Of a stretch of 64,000 bases of DNA, positions 34,912 to 43,899 are shown one piece after another (the stretch's first letter is position 1; the number at the start of each line of letters is the position of its first letter). This DNA comes from Mycolicibacterium grossiae (GTDB taxonomy: Bacteria > Actinomycetota > Actinomycetes > Mycobacteriales > Mycobacteriaceae). Location of the stretch: NCBI RefSeq assembly GCF_008329645.1, contig NZ_CP043474.1, positions 2,232,001 to 2,296,000 of the forward strand, written 5' to 3'. Under the pieces are notes generated by a model. It saw nothing but the letters and a program-made list of their open reading frames with translations, was not told where the DNA came from and did not search any database. The translations under genes were made by a program, and so were the position numbers.

Positions 34912-35217
34912 ATGAAGGCTCTCCTCGTGGCGGCGCTGGCCGCAGCAGCGTTGGTCACGGCCGCCCCTGCCGCTGCCGAGGAGCCGGATGACTCGTTCCT
35001 CGAGGTCATCGAGATCATCGGCATTCCGGTCGACGATCCGGCGTCAGCGGTTGCGTCGGCCCGCGGGGCCTGCGCGGCGCTGGACGGCGGCACGTCCGTG
35101 CCCGTGGCGGTCGACCGCGTGGCATCGGCTACCGGTCTGACCGAGGATGAGGGGGCGTACTTCGTGGGCGTGGCGATCGGGGCGTACTGCCCGCAGCACG
35201 AGGACCTGCTGAGCTGA
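34912..35217 (+). CDS. DUF732-type small secreted protein
   Basis: 101 aa. Signal peptide MKALLVAALAAAALVTAAPA with cleavage near AAAEEP. The mature part has two cysteines (GACAALDGG and IGAYCPQH), presumably a disulfide, and the helical layout of mycobacterial DUF732 proteins (DDSFLEVIEIIGIP, ARGACAAL, GAYFVGVAIGAYCPQ). Function unknown for the family. 26 bp after vsr, but probably independent. Confidence 0.85.
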   Translation: MKALLVAALAAAALVTAAPAAAEEPDDSFLEVIEIIGIPVDDPASAVASARGACAALDGGTSVPVAVDRVASATGLTEDEGAYFVGVAIGAYCPQHEDLLS

Positions 35218-35232
35218 GGCGCTCCGTAGCCT

Positions 35233-36132
35233 CTACTTCAACTTCACCATGCGCGTGGTCGAACTCTCGTCGAGTTCGATGACGTCGGACCGGGAGCGCA
35301 GGAAGTCGCTGAAGGATCGGAAGCCGAGTGACTTCTCGCTGAAGGACGGGTCCATGCGCTTCATCTGAGCCTTGACCGCTGAGTTGTGCAGCCAGTCGGC
35401 GTCGTCCTTCTCCAGCCCGATCTGCAGCGCGCGGGTGAGCAGTGCGGTGGCGGCCACCTGGGGATCGGGCGGCTCCGGCTCGTCCTCGACGGTCTGCGGG
35501 CGGGTGGCACGACGCCGCGGCGCCCGCTTCTTCGGTGCGGGTTCGGCGTCTGCCTCCTCGGCGGTGGGCGGCTGGGGTGGCTCGAAGACGGGCACGCCGG
35601 GCAGCGCGTCGTAGATGACGAACTCGTCGCAGGCCGAGGCCAGCGCGCGGCTCGACGAGCCCGCCACCCCGATGCCGACGACGTAGCGGCCGAGCCGCTT
35701 GCAGCGCTGCGCCAGGGCGATGTAGTCGGAGTCCCCGGCGACGATCACGACGTGGGTGAGATCGGGCAGGCGGAACATGTCCTCGACCGCGTCGACGGCC
35801 AGCCGGATGTCGGCACCGTTCTTGCCGTACGCCGCGGCGGGGAAGAGCTGGACGAGGTCGACCGCGCGGCCGACGAGTTGGCCGCGGTAGTCGGCATTGA
35901 CGTCGGCGGACCAGTCGGCGTACGCGCGGGTGAGTACCAGCGTGCCGAAGGACGAGGCGAAGTCGATGACGGCGCCGACGTCGACCCGCGCGCGGTCCAG
36001 CCGTTCCTGCGGCAGGCCCTTGGCCTTGTCCTTCTGGAACGAGTTGCGGCCGTTCACCTGGTCGTACCGCGAGATGACGATGTTGTCGAAGTCGAGGTAG
36101 ACGGCGACGCGGGTGACGTCGAGATCGGTCAT
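35233..36132 (-). CDS. NYN-domain (LabA/PIN-like) protein with C-terminal LOTUS/OST-HTH domain
   Basis: 299 aa. The N-terminal NYN nuclease fold has conserved acids in VAVYLDFDNIVIS (about residues 9-21), GADIRLAVDAVED (about 105) and VVIVAGDSDYIALAQR (about 128-143). A proline/arginine-rich basic linker (about 185-225) follows. The C-terminal segment (about 228-299, ALLTRALQIGLEKDDADWLH, SFSDFLRSRSDVIEL) looks like an OST-HTH/LOTUS RNA-binding domain. Likely a cytosolic RNA-processing enzyme; target unknown. Confidence 0.88.
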   Translation of the reverse strand: MTDLDVTRVAVYLDFDNIVISRYDQVNGRNSFQKDKAKGLPQERLDRARVDVGAVIDFASSFGTLVLTRAYADWSADVNADYRGQLVGRAVDLVQLFPAAAYGKNGADIRLAVDAVEDMFRLPDLTHVVIVAGDSDYIALAQRCKRLGRYVVGIGVAGSSSRALASACDEFVIYDALPGVPVFEPPQPPTAEEADAEPAPKKRAPRRRATRPQTVEDEPEPPDPQVAATALLTRALQIGLEKDDADWLHNSAVKAQMKRMDPSFSEKSLGFRSFSDFLRSRSDVIELDESSTTRMVKLK

Positions 36133-36185
36133 GGGGTCAGTCTCGCACCGACCGGCGCCTCGATGGCCACGACGCCACGGACGAC

Positions 36186-36219
36186 GAGGCCCCTCCCCGG
36201 GGGCGCGGGGAGGGGTCTC
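36186..36219. terminator. GC-rich hairpin, probable terminator of the small secreted gene
   Basis: GAGGCCCCTCCCC pairs with GGGGAGGGGTCTC around an 8-bp loop (13-bp stem with one G-T pair). It lies 13 bp past the stop of the leftward 81-aa gene and before the NYN gene. There is no T-tract, as is common in mycobacteria. Confidence 0.65.
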
Positions 36220-36231
36220 GGGTTGGTGGGG

Positions 36232-36477
36232 TCAGATGAGGTCGGCGCCGGTGAGGTGGGCGACGTGGGCGGGACCGTGGTGTCCGTGCCAGCCGGGGGT
36301 GGCGTTGGGGGCCGGGGTGGCGTGGGTCTGCGGGGAGTAGCTGTAGCCGGGGCCGGTGGGGTCTTGGCCGCCGAGGCCGGTGGAGGCGTTGGCGACGCCG
36401 GTGGCGCCGACGGCGGCGGCGCCGGAGATGGCGAGGGCGAGGACGGGAAGGGTGAAGAAGCGGGCGGTGGTGGTCAT
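36232..36477 (-). CDS. Small secreted Gly/His/Pro-rich protein
   Basis: 81 aa. Signal peptide FFTLPVLALAISGAAAVGA with likely cleavage at VANA-ST (about residue 31). The mature about 50 residues are low complexity: GLGGQDPTGPGYSYSP, then HATPAPNATPGWHGHHGPAH. Histidine-rich, so metal binding is conceivable. No family recognised. ATG 36477 is followed by ACC-rich codons typical of mycobacterial exports. Confidence 0.65.
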   Translation of the reverse strand: MTTTARFFTLPVLALAISGAAAVGATGVANASTGLGGQDPTGPGYSYSPQTHATPAPNATPGWHGHHGPAHVAHLTGADLI

Positions 36478-36701
36478 GTCGATCCTTCTGTCTGACTGAG
36501 CCTTTCGGCTCGCTGTCCGGTGTGTTCCGGCGATGACATGACTATGTCGCGGATCCGGGCTCGGGTATGTCGGGCGACCGGGGGACGCGGGGGAGGAATG
36601 TGCGTGTCCACCGATCGGGGGACCAGCGCGCGTCGGACGGTGCGAGTACCGTCCTGCGACGGACCCTCGAGTCCAAGCCCACGAGCATTGGAGGACCGGC
36701 T

Positions 36702-37841
36702 GTGGCTCCCACGATCTCCATCTGCGGCGCCGGGTTGGGTGGTCTCGTGCTGGCGCGCGTCCTGCTGGTCAACGGGATCCGCGCGCACGTGTACGAGTCG
36801 GAGCACTCGGCCGGCGCACGCACCCAGGGCGGACAACTGGACCTGCACGAGGAGGACGGTCAGCGAGCGCTCGCCATGGCCGGTCTCACGGAGCAGTACC
36901 TCGGCATCATCCATCGCGGCGGCGGCGCTCGACGCGTGTACGACACCAGCGGTCGCGTGGTGGTCGACGTCCCGGACGACGGGTCGCTGACGCGCCCGGA
37001 AACGCTGCGCGGCGACATCCGGCGCATCCTGCTGGAGTCGCTGCCCGCGGACACGGTGCACTGGGGACGGAAACTCGAGACCGTGACACCCGTCGGTGCC
37101 GGCCGGCACGAACTCGAATTCTCGGACGGGTCGCGGGTGGTCACGGACGTGCTCGTCGGTGCCGACGGCGCCTGGTCGCGGGTGCGCGCCGTCCTGTCCT
37201 CCGCCGTGCCCGTCTACTCGGGGATGAGCTACGTGGACACCTACCTCGTCGACGTCGACGAGCGGCACCCCGAGGTCGCCGCCACCGTCGGCAACGGCGC
37301 GCTCTACTGCGTCATGCCGGGTACGGCACTACTGGCCCACCGCGAAGCGGGGAACGTCGTGCACACCTACGCGATCCTGCACCGCCCCGACGAATGGTTC
37401 GACGACATCGACTTCGCCGACACCGCATCGGCGCGGTCGCGCATCGCCGCGGAATTCGACGGCTGGTCCCTGAAACTCCGCGCGCTGATCACCGACGGCG
37501 ACCAACCCCTCGTCCTGCGGAGGATCCACCAGCTTCCCGACCGCCACCGGTGGCCCCCGACTCCCGGCGTGACCCTCATCGGCGACGCCGCGCACGTCAC
37601 CGTGCCGGGAGGCGACGGTGCCAACCTCGCGATGCTCGACGGCGCCCAGCTCGGCGAGGCACTCGCCGCGCATCCGGACGACGTCGACGTCGCGCTGCGG
37701 CAGTACGAGGATCTGATGTTCCCCCGCAGCGAGGCGGCCGCTATCGCCGCCCATCACACCATCGACACCATCTTCGGCAGTGGAGCGCCGAACGGGGTCG
37801 TCGACCTTTTTCGGGGCGTGCTCGCGCAGCAACAGTCCTAG
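36702..37841 (+). CDS. FAD-dependent monooxygenase (TetX/PHBH-like)
   Basis: 379 aa. FAD dinucleotide fold [18 protein letters not shown] (about residues 5-22), the mid-motif [13 protein letters not shown] (about 153-165), and the second FAD motif [20 protein letters not shown] (about 288-307). These make it a class A flavoprotein hydroxylase, resembling TetX-type drug-modifying enzymes; substrate unknown. Start GTG 36702 is fixed by TTGGAGGACC upstream. Its stop overlaps the convergent ligase gene by 4 nt. Confidence 0.88.
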   Translation: MAPTISICGAGLGGLVLARVLLVNGIRAHVYESEHSAGARTQGGQLDLHEEDGQRALAMAGLTEQYLGIIHRGGGARRVYDTSGRVVVDVPDDGSLTRPETLRGDIRRILLESLPADTVHWGRKLETVTPVGAGRHELEFSDGSRVVTDVLVGADGAWSRVRAVLSSAVPVYSGMSYVDTYLVDVDERHPEVAATVGNGALYCVMPGTALLAHREAGNVVHTYAILHRPDEWFDDIDFADTASARSRIAAEFDGWSLKLRALITDGDQPLVLRRIHQLPDRHRWPPTPGVTLIGDAAHVTVPGGDGANLAMLDGAQLGEALAAHPDDVDVALRQYEDLMFPRSEAAAIAAHHTIDTIFGSGAPNGVVDLFRGVLAQQQS

Positions 37842-39472
37842 GCGACGAGGGCGGTCGCGTGTCCGCGGCGGAGCTTGCCCGATGGCGTCTTGGGGATGGT
37901 GCCCGGCGCAAGCACGACGACCTTGCGCGGGCGCACCTCCACCTCGGCCACCACCTCGTGGGCGACCTGACGCTCGATGCGGCGCACCACGTCGGGGTCG
38001 GCGAAGTCGTTGGACTCGACGGCGACGGCGAAGCTCTCGCGCGAGTCGCCGGCGTCCATGCGCACGGCGACCGCGCAGCCGGGCCGCACACCGGCCACTC
38101 GGGAAGCCGCCCGCTCGATGTCGTTCGGGTAGACGTTGCGCCCGGCCATGATGATCACGTCCTTCACCCGCCCGCAGACCACGACGCTGTCGGTCTCGGT
38201 CAGGTAGCCCAGGTCGCCGGTGTCATACCAGCCCTGCCGGTCCTGCGCCGAGAGGAAGCCTCCGACGGTGGTGTATCCGTCGGTGACCGGCTCGCCCCGC
38301 ACCTGCAGGACGCCCACGGCGCGCTGCGGCAGGATGGACCCGTCGTCGCCGATCACCCTGATCTCCAGGCCGTCGAGTGCTCGGCCCAACGTCACCAGGC
38401 GGCGGGTGTTGCCGCGCGACGAGGGCACCGCCCGGTGCAGCAGCGCCAGCAGGTCGGCGTCGACCTCGTCGATCACCATGCCGCCGCCCGACGGTGAGAA
38501 CGACACGGCGACCGTGGTTTCCGCCATCCCGTATGCCGGCAGGATGGCCTCGGGGCGCAGGCCGAACGGCCGGCCCGCGTCGATGAGGTCCTCGACGTCG
38601 GCCGGCTCCACCTGCTCGGACCCCGACAACGCCCACCGCAGGCTCGAGAGGTCGAACTGCCCCGGCGTCGCCTGCCGGCGCAATCGCTTCGCGAGCAGCT
38701 TGTACGCGAAGTTCGGTGCGGCCGTCATCGTGCCCCGGTACTTGTCGATCAGCTTCGCCCACAGCAGCGTGTCGCGCAGGAAGTCCAGCGGCGTCACCTT
38801 CACCAACTCCGCCCCGAAGTACATCGGGACGGTCAGGTAGCCGGTCATGCCCATGTCGTGGAAGCACGGCAGCCAACTGATGATGACGTCGGTGTCGGCG
38901 TCGAACGCGGCGCCGACGAACATCGCCTCGGCGTTCGACACCACGTTGCGGTGCGTGATCCGTACGGCCTTCGGCGACCCCGTGGACCCCGACGTCAGCT
39001 GCAGCAGCGCGACGTCGTCGTCGACGGTGTCGACGGGGTCGATCGGCTCGGCCGCCAGTAGCTGCTCGACGGTCACGACGTTCAGCCCGAGTTCGATCAG
39101 CAGGGGCACGGCGACGAGGAACGGCTCCGACACCACGACGGCCGCGGCGTCGATCATCTCGATGACGGCGGTGGTGTCCTGCGCCCACCGCTGCAGATCG
39201 GTACGCGGGGTCGGCTGATGCAGCATCGTCAGCGACGCTCCACGCATCCAGATGGCCTGCGCCGTCGGCGCGATCTCGACGGGCGCGCCGGCCAGTACGG
39301 CCACCGCGTCGCCGTGCGACACCCCGGCCGCGGCTAGGCCGCCGGCGATGCGGCGCGCCCGCTGGTGCACCTGCGCCCAGGTGTGCCGCACCGGCGCATG
39401 GGGCTCACCCGTCACCATGCCGTGGGTACTCGCCCGGGCGTTCTCGAACATCGTGCGGGTAAAGGTGCTCAC
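37838..39472 (-). CDS. Fatty-acyl-AMP/CoA ligase (FadD-type)
   Basis: 544 aa ANL-superfamily adenylating enzyme. P-loop [20 protein letters not shown] (about residues 168-187), [16 protein letters not shown] typical of fatty-acyl-AMP ligases (about 212-227), [13 protein letters not shown] (about 318), YDTGDLGYL (about 430) and C-terminal [10 protein letters not shown] with the catalytic Lys. FHDMG favours the FAAL/FadD branch that loads fatty acids onto CoA or carrier proteins for mycobacterial lipids. Start GTG 39472 with GAAGGA upstream. No polyketide synthase is adjacent. Confidence 0.88.
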   Translation of the reverse strand: MSTFTRTMFENARASTHGMVTGEPHAPVRHTWAQVHQRARRIAGGLAAAGVSHGDAVAVLAGAPVEIAPTAQAIWMRGASLTMLHQPTPRTDLQRWAQDTTAVIEMIDAAAVVVSEPFLVAVPLLIELGLNVVTVEQLLAAEPIDPVDTVDDDVALLQLTSGSTGSPKAVRITHRNVVSNAEAMFVGAAFDADTDVIISWLPCFHDMGMTGYLTVPMYFGAELVKVTPLDFLRDTLLWAKLIDKYRGTMTAAPNFAYKLLAKRLRRQATPGQFDLSSLRWALSGSEQVEPADVEDLIDAGRPFGLRPEAILPAYGMAETTVAVSFSPSGGGMVIDEVDADLLALLHRAVPSSRGNTRRLVTLGRALDGLEIRVIGDDGSILPQRAVGVLQVRGEPVTDGYTTVGGFLSAQDRQGWYDTGDLGYLTETDSVVVCGRVKDVIIMAGRNVYPNDIERAASRVAGVRPGCAVAVRMDAGDSRESFAVAVESNDFADPDVVRRIERQVAHEVVAEVEVRPRKVVVLAPGTIPKTPSGKLRRGHATALVA

Positions 39473-39893
39473 GTCGGTCCTTCGCTTGACTGCTCGGCAT
39501 GCGCTCGCGCTGCGCGTCATGGGGGCGACGCAACACGCGTCGAAGGTCGACGTGGCGGCGGGTTCCTAGACCGTCTGCACGCGACGCTACGGCTCACCGC
39601 CGGCGAATCCGCTGGAATGTGCTGACGCGTCACGACACGGTTCGGTGTCGATCGCGCAACCGCTCGTCACTCGTCCGACGTTCGGCTCACCGCGATTGAA
39701 AACCGGCGGTGCCGGACGTAAGTGGCGCAATCGACGTAGGCGGCGGTCAAAGCGCAGGTGGCCGGGCACGAGGACCGGCGCAATCCGGTTGACCCGGAGC
39801 GCTGGTCGCTCGATCCGCCCGACGCCTGCGAGCAGCGCGGATACCGTTCCGCACCAGGTCAGTCACATGCCGAACAGCCCAGGGGAGGTGACC
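39473..39893. other. 420-bp intergenic region, promoter area of the Apr-like operon
   Basis: Lies between the divergent ligase and GntR genes. Frames through it are open but have no homology or ribosome site. It should carry both promoters and a GntR operator; I could not pick out a convincing palindrome. Confidence 0.4.
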
Positions 39894-40640
39894 GTGGCCG
39901 CACCCGAGAGCGCCGGAGATCCGACGCCGATCCGCCGGCCCCGTGCCGACCAGGCGCGCCTCGTCGCCGACGTGCTCCGCCACCAGATCCACGCCGGTGG
40001 GTACGCCGACGGGCTGCCCACCGAGCAGGACCTCGCCGAAGAGTTCTTCGTCAGCCGCAACACCGTGCGCGAGGCGCTCGCGACGCTCAAGGACGAGGGT
40101 CTGATCGACCGCGGACCTCGGACGGGCACCCACGTCGCCGTCCGCAAGTACGACCACGGCCTCGACGCGCTCACCGGCCTAAAGGAGACCTTCAAGGGGT
40201 ACGGCGAGATCCGCAACGAGGTCCGCGCCGCGATGACGGTCGCCGCCCCGCCGTCGGTGGCCACCAAGCTCCGGCTGCAGCCCGGCGAACAGGTCGTCTT
40301 CATCGAGCGGCTGCGCTACCTCGGCGACCTGCCGCTGAGCCTCGACATGACCTACCTCGCCCCCGACATCGGCCGCGACGTCCTCGACCACGACCTCGAG
40401 GGCAACGACGTCTTCGCCCTCATCGAGCACGTCACCGGCCAGCGTCTCGGCAACGCCAGCCTGGCCGTCGAAGCCGTTCCCGCCGAACCGCATTCGGCAG
40501 CCATCCTGCAGGTGCCCGACACCGCCAGCCTGCTGCTGCTGGAACGCCTCACCCACCTGGCCGACGGCCGACCCGTCGACCTCGAGTACATCCGCATGCG
40601 CGGCGACCGAATCACGCTGCGCGGCAACCTAGTCAGAGGA
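39894..40640 (+). CDS. GntR/HutC-family regulator with no stop codon of its own
   Basis: About 249 aa of regulator. The winged-helix reads LPTEQDLAEEFFVSRNTVRE and ALATLKDEGLIDRGPRTGTHV (about residues 45-90). The UTRA ligand domain (about 105-248) includes VVFIERLRYLGDLPLSLDM and LLLLERLTHLADGRPVDLEY. Start GTG 39894 follows an ideal GGGAGG; ATG 39867 is possible. The UTRA domain ends near 40640, yet the frame has no stop there; a TAG at 40630 is one base out of frame. The same frame stays open to 42308 and would fuse to the lipoprotein in a product of about 804 aa. The region in between is only the shadow of the ferredoxin gene. It presumably represses the operon it heads. Confidence 0.8.
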
Positions 40641-40645
40641 GAAAA

Positions 40646-40873
40646 ATGGCCCAGGTCAACCAGCGCGTCGACGTCCCCGTCACCATCGACGAATCGCTCT
40701 GCATCGAGGGCTGCACCCTCTGCGTCGAGATTTGCCCGCTCGACTCCCTGGCCATCAACCCGGACAACGGCAAGGCGTACATGCACGTCGACGAGTGCTG
40801 GTACTGCGGCCCGTGCGCGGCCCGCTGTCCCACCGGCGCCGTCACCGTCAACATGCCCTACCTCATCCGCTAG
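40646..40873 (+). CDS. AprB-like diferredoxin (two 4Fe-4S clusters)
   Basis: 75 aa. Eight cysteines in two motifs, LCIEGCTLCVEICPLDSL and ECWYCGPCAARCPTGAV. The C-W-Y-C signature and short spacing are like the N-terminal part of the beta subunit of adenylylsulfate reductase. ATG 40646 with AGAGGAG upstream. It is the natural electron partner of the AprA/FrdA-like flavoprotein at the operon's end. It is wholly contained in an open frame running from GntR to the lipoprotein, so automatic annotation can easily miss it. Confidence 0.9.
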   Translation: MAQVNQRVDVPVTIDESLCIEGCTLCVEICPLDSLAINPDNGKAYMHVDECWYCGPCAARCPTGAVTVNMPYLIR

Positions 40874-40886
40874 CCCAGGAACGACC

Positions 40887-42308
40887 ATGAAACGCACCCT
40901 CGCCGCACTGCTGACCGCCACGGCCGTCACCTCGCTGTCCGCCTGCTCACTCGACGAACAGACCCAGTCCGCCGACACCGTGAAGGTCGTCATCGGCTAC
41001 CAGTCCAAGACCATCAACACCGTCACCGCCGGCACCCTGCTCAAGGCCAAGGGCTTCCTCGAGAAGCGCCTCGACGACCTCGGCAAGAGCACCGACAAGA
41101 CCTATGACGTCGAGTGGCAGGACTACGACACCGGCGCCCCGATCACCGCTCAGATGGTGGCCGAGAAGATCGACATCGGTTCCATGGGCGACTACCCCAT
41201 GCTCATCAACGGGTCCAAGACGCAGGCCAACGAGCGTGCCCGCACCGAACTCGTCTCCGCCACCGGCTACAGCCCGACCGGCGCGCTCAACATGGTGGTG
41301 GTCACCCCGGATTCGGCCGCTCGCAGCATCGCCGACCTCAAGGGGCAGAAGGTGTCCGCCAGCGTCGGCTCCGCCGGCCACGGCACGCTGGTCCGCGCGC
41401 TCGACAACGCCGGCATCGACCCCAAGACCGGCGTCGAGGTCCTCAACCAGCAGCCCCAGGTCGGGGCGTCGGCACTGGAATCCGGCCAGGCGCAGGCGCT
41501 CTCGCAGTTCGTCGCGTGGCCCGGCCTGCTGGTCTTCCAGAAGAAGGCCAAGCTGCTCTACGACGGCGCCGAGGGCGACTACCCGACGTGGCACGGCGTC
41601 GTCGTGCGTCGCGATTACGCCGGCCAGCACCCCGAGGTGCTCGACGCCTTCCTGCAGGCCCAACTCGACGCAACCGAGTTCCTCAACCAGCACCCGCTGG
41701 AATCGGCCAAGCTGGTCGCCGACGGCAGCGGCCTGCCGCAGGAGGTCGTCTACCTCTACAACGGCCCCGGCGGCACGAGTTTCGACACGACGCTCAAGCC
41801 CTCGTTGATCGATGCGCTCAAGGGCGACGTGCCCTACCTGAAGTCGATCGGTGACTTTGCCGACCTGAACGTCGACGGCTTCGTGAACAGCGATCCGTTG
41901 CAGAAGGCGTTCGCCGACAGGGGGCAGGACTACCAGGCCGCAGTGCAGAGCACCGCGAACCCGTCGGCATTGCGCGGCCAAGACCCCGTCTGCGGCACCG
42001 CCGTCACCGACGCGAAGCTCGCGGGCGAGCTATGGCTCGACGGGGCGAACACCACCCAGCCGGCCGCCACCCCGGACTGCCTGTTGCGCGCCATCCGCCA
42101 GGCGACCGCCGACGGCAAGACCGTCCGCGCGGCCTACGTGCCGGACACCGAATTCGGGACGCGCTGGTTCGCCGACGCGTCGGTCTGGGTGAAGGACGGG
42201 CAGCGCCATCTGCCGTTCGACACCGCCGCCGGTGCGCAGCGCTACACCGCCGCCCATCCCGGCGCCGCCATCGTCGACTACCAGCAGGCCCTGGCAGGTG
42301 CGGTGTGA
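40887..42308 (+). CDS. ABC substrate-binding lipoprotein (SsuA/TauA-type) with NosL-like C-terminus
   Basis: 473 aa. Lipoprotein signal with lipobox LSAC (Cys about residue 20). Residues about 30-330 are an NMT1/SsuA-like periplasmic-binding fold: VVIGYQSKTINTVTAG, KIDIGSMGDYPMLINGS, SIADLKGQKVSASVGSAGHG. The last about 110 residues are a separate module, DPVCGTAVTDAKLAGE through FGTRWFADASVWVKDGQRHL, DTAAGAQRYTAAHPGAAIVDY. This resembles NosL, a copper-binding lipoprotein domain, with its single Cys. Such a fusion is unusual. ATG 40887 has CCAGGA upstream; its stop overlaps the permease start. Confidence 0.85.
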   Translation: MKRTLAALLTATAVTSLSACSLDEQTQSADTVKVVIGYQSKTINTVTAGTLLKAKGFLEKRLDDLGKSTDKTYDVEWQDYDTGAPITAQMVAEKIDIGSMGDYPMLINGSKTQANERARTELVSATGYSPTGALNMVVVTPDSAARSIADLKGQKVSASVGSAGHGTLVRALDNAGIDPKTGVEVLNQQPQVGASALESGQAQALSQFVAWPGLLVFQKKAKLLYDGAEGDYPTWHGVVVRRDYAGQHPEVLDAFLQAQLDATEFLNQHPLESAKLVADGSGLPQEVVYLYNGPGGTSFDTTLKPSLIDALKGDVPYLKSIGDFADLNVDGFVNSDPLQKAFADRGQDYQAAVQSTANPSALRGQDPVCGTAVTDAKLAGELWLDGANTTQPAATPDCLLRAIRQATADGKTVRAAYVPDTEFGTRWFADASVWVKDGQRHLPFDTAAGAQRYTAAHPGAAIVDYQQALAGAV

Positions 42309-43159
42309 CTGCCGCCCCGGCAGTTCTGACCCCGGCCGAGCCGGCGGTCGCCGTCACCCCCGTCACCCGCGCCCGCCGCCGGAGCTGGCCAGCCTGGGCC
42401 GTGCGCGTGGCGTCGGTCGCCGCCGCGGTCGCACTCTGGCAGGTGTTGACCGTCAACGACGTTCGCTTCTGGTTGCGCTTCGACACGCTGCCGACCGTCA
42501 CGGACATCGTGCACGCCTTTGGCGCCCGGCTCGGCACGCAGGACTACTGGCTCGACCTCGGCCAGTCGCTCATCCGAATCCTCACCGGGTTCGCGTTGGC
42601 GGCGGTCGCCGGCGTGGTCACCGGCATCCTGCTGGGGCGGTCACCCAGGTTCGCCAACGTGTTCGGGCCGCTGACCGAACTGGCGCGACCCATTCCAGCG
42701 ATTGCGATCGTGCCCGTCGCGATCCTGCTGTTTCCCACCGACGAGGCGGGCATCGTGTTCATCACGTTCCTCGCCGCGTACTTCCCGATCATGGTCAGCA
42801 CCCGGCACGCGGTCCGGGCGCTGCCGACGCTGTGGGAGGACTCCGTACGCACGCTCGGCGGCAGCCGGTGGGACGTCATCAGCCGGGTCGTGCTGCCGGG
42901 CATCCTGCCCGGCGTCTTCGGCGGCCTGAGCGTCGGCATCGGCGTGGCCTGGATCTGCGTCATCTCCGCCGAGATGATCTCCGGCCGCCTCGGCGTCGGC
43001 TACCGCACGTGGCAGGCCTACACCGTGCTGGCCTACCCCGACGTCTTCGTCGGCATCATCACCATCGGCGTCCTCGGGTTCGTCACCTCGGCGGCCGTCG
43101 AACTCCTCGGCCGCCGGGTGACGCGGTGGCTGCCGCGGGCCGAGGAGAATACGCGATGA
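42305..43159 (+). CDS. ABC transporter permease (SsuC/TauC-type)
   Basis: 284 aa with about six membrane helices. The conserved cytoplasmic EAA-like loop is LPTLWEDSVRTLGGSRWDVI (about residues 175-194), followed by SRVVLPGILPGVFGGLSVGI, typical of nitrate/sulfonate/taurine importers. GTG 42305 overlaps the lipoprotein stop, and its own stop overlaps the ATPase start, so the transporter is translationally coupled. Imports the unknown ligand of the lipoprotein. Confidence 0.9.
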   Translation: MTAAPAVLTPAEPAVAVTPVTRARRRSWPAWAVRVASVAAAVALWQVLTVNDVRFWLRFDTLPTVTDIVHAFGARLGTQDYWLDLGQSLIRILTGFALAAVAGVVTGILLGRSPRFANVFGPLTELARPIPAIAIVPVAILLFPTDEAGIVFITFLAAYFPIMVSTRHAVRALPTLWEDSVRTLGGSRWDVISRVVLPGILPGVFGGLSVGIGVAWICVISAEMISGRLGVGYRTWQAYTVLAYPDVFVGIITIGVLGFVTSAAVELLGRRVTRWLPRAEENTR

Positions 43160-43899
43160 GCGGCATGGCCCTTCGGCTGCACGACGTCACCCTGAGCTAC
43201 GGCGGCGCGCCCGTCGTCGACGGGCTCGACCTCACCGTGGCGCCCGGCGAGATCCTGGTGCTCACCGGCCCGTCCGGCTGCGGCAAGTCCACGGTGCTGC
43301 GGGCGCTCGCCGGCCTACTGTCGCCCGATGGCGGCGACGTGCTCGCCGACGGGGTCCGCGTCACCGGCACGTCGCGCGACCGCGCCATGGTGTTCCAGGA
43401 CAACGCGCTGCTGCCGTGGCGCACCGTGCGGTCGAACGTCGACCTCGCCCTGAAGTTGGCCGGCCGACCCCGCCAGGGTCGCCGCGAGGAAGCCCTGAAG
43501 TGGATCGCCGACGTGGGGTTGACCGGGTTCGAGGACTACCTGCCCAAGAGCCTGTCGGGCGGCATGCGTCAGCGCGTGCAGTTGGCCCGCGGACTCGCCG
43601 GGGCGCCGCGCGCGGTGATGATGGACGAGCCGTTCGGCGCGCTGGACACGCAGACCCGAACGACCATGCAGCGCCTGCTGATCGACACCTGGCGGGCGCA
43701 CCCGACCACCGTCGTGTTCGTCACCCATGACGTCGACGAGGCGCTGCTCCTTGGCGACCGGATCGCCGTCCTTGGGCGGGCCGGGCAGCCACTGCGCGCC
43801 CTGCTCGACGTCCCCTCCCCGCGTGACGCGGCGACCAACCGCACCGCCCTGCGCGCCGACGTCATCGCCGCCCTCGACTATTCGGAGCTCGTTTCCTGA
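43156..43899 (+). CDS. ABC transporter ATPase (SsuB/TauB-type)
   Basis: 247 aa. Walker A GPSGCGKST (about residues 38-46), Q-loop VFQDNALLPWRTVRSNV, signature SLSGGMRQRVQLARGLAGAP (about 132-151), Walker B AVMMDEPFGALD and the switch His in VFVTHDVDEAL. The DNALLPW loop is typical of the sulfonate/taurine/nitrate class. Starts ATG 43156 overlapping the permease stop and ends overlapping the flavoprotein start (TGATG). Confidence 0.93.
   Translation: MSGMALRLHDVTLSYGGAPVVDGLDLTVAPGEILVLTGPSGCGKSTVLRALAGLLSPDGGDVLADGVRVTGTSRDRAMVFQDNALLPWRTVRSNVDLALKLAGRPRQGRREEALKWIADVGLTGFEDYLPKSLSGGMRQRVQLARGLAGAPRAVMMDEPFGALDTQTRTTMQRLLIDTWRAHPTTVVFVTHDVDEALLLGDRIAVLGRAGQPLRALLDVPSPRDAATNRTALRADVIAALDYSELVS

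Noticed and set aside
40640..40886. Genuine linker domain of a GntR-lipoprotein fusion
   Set aside because: The translated stretch is Ser/Thr/Arg/Pro-rich shadow of a ferredoxin gene with all eight cysteines; a real fusion linker is unlikely.
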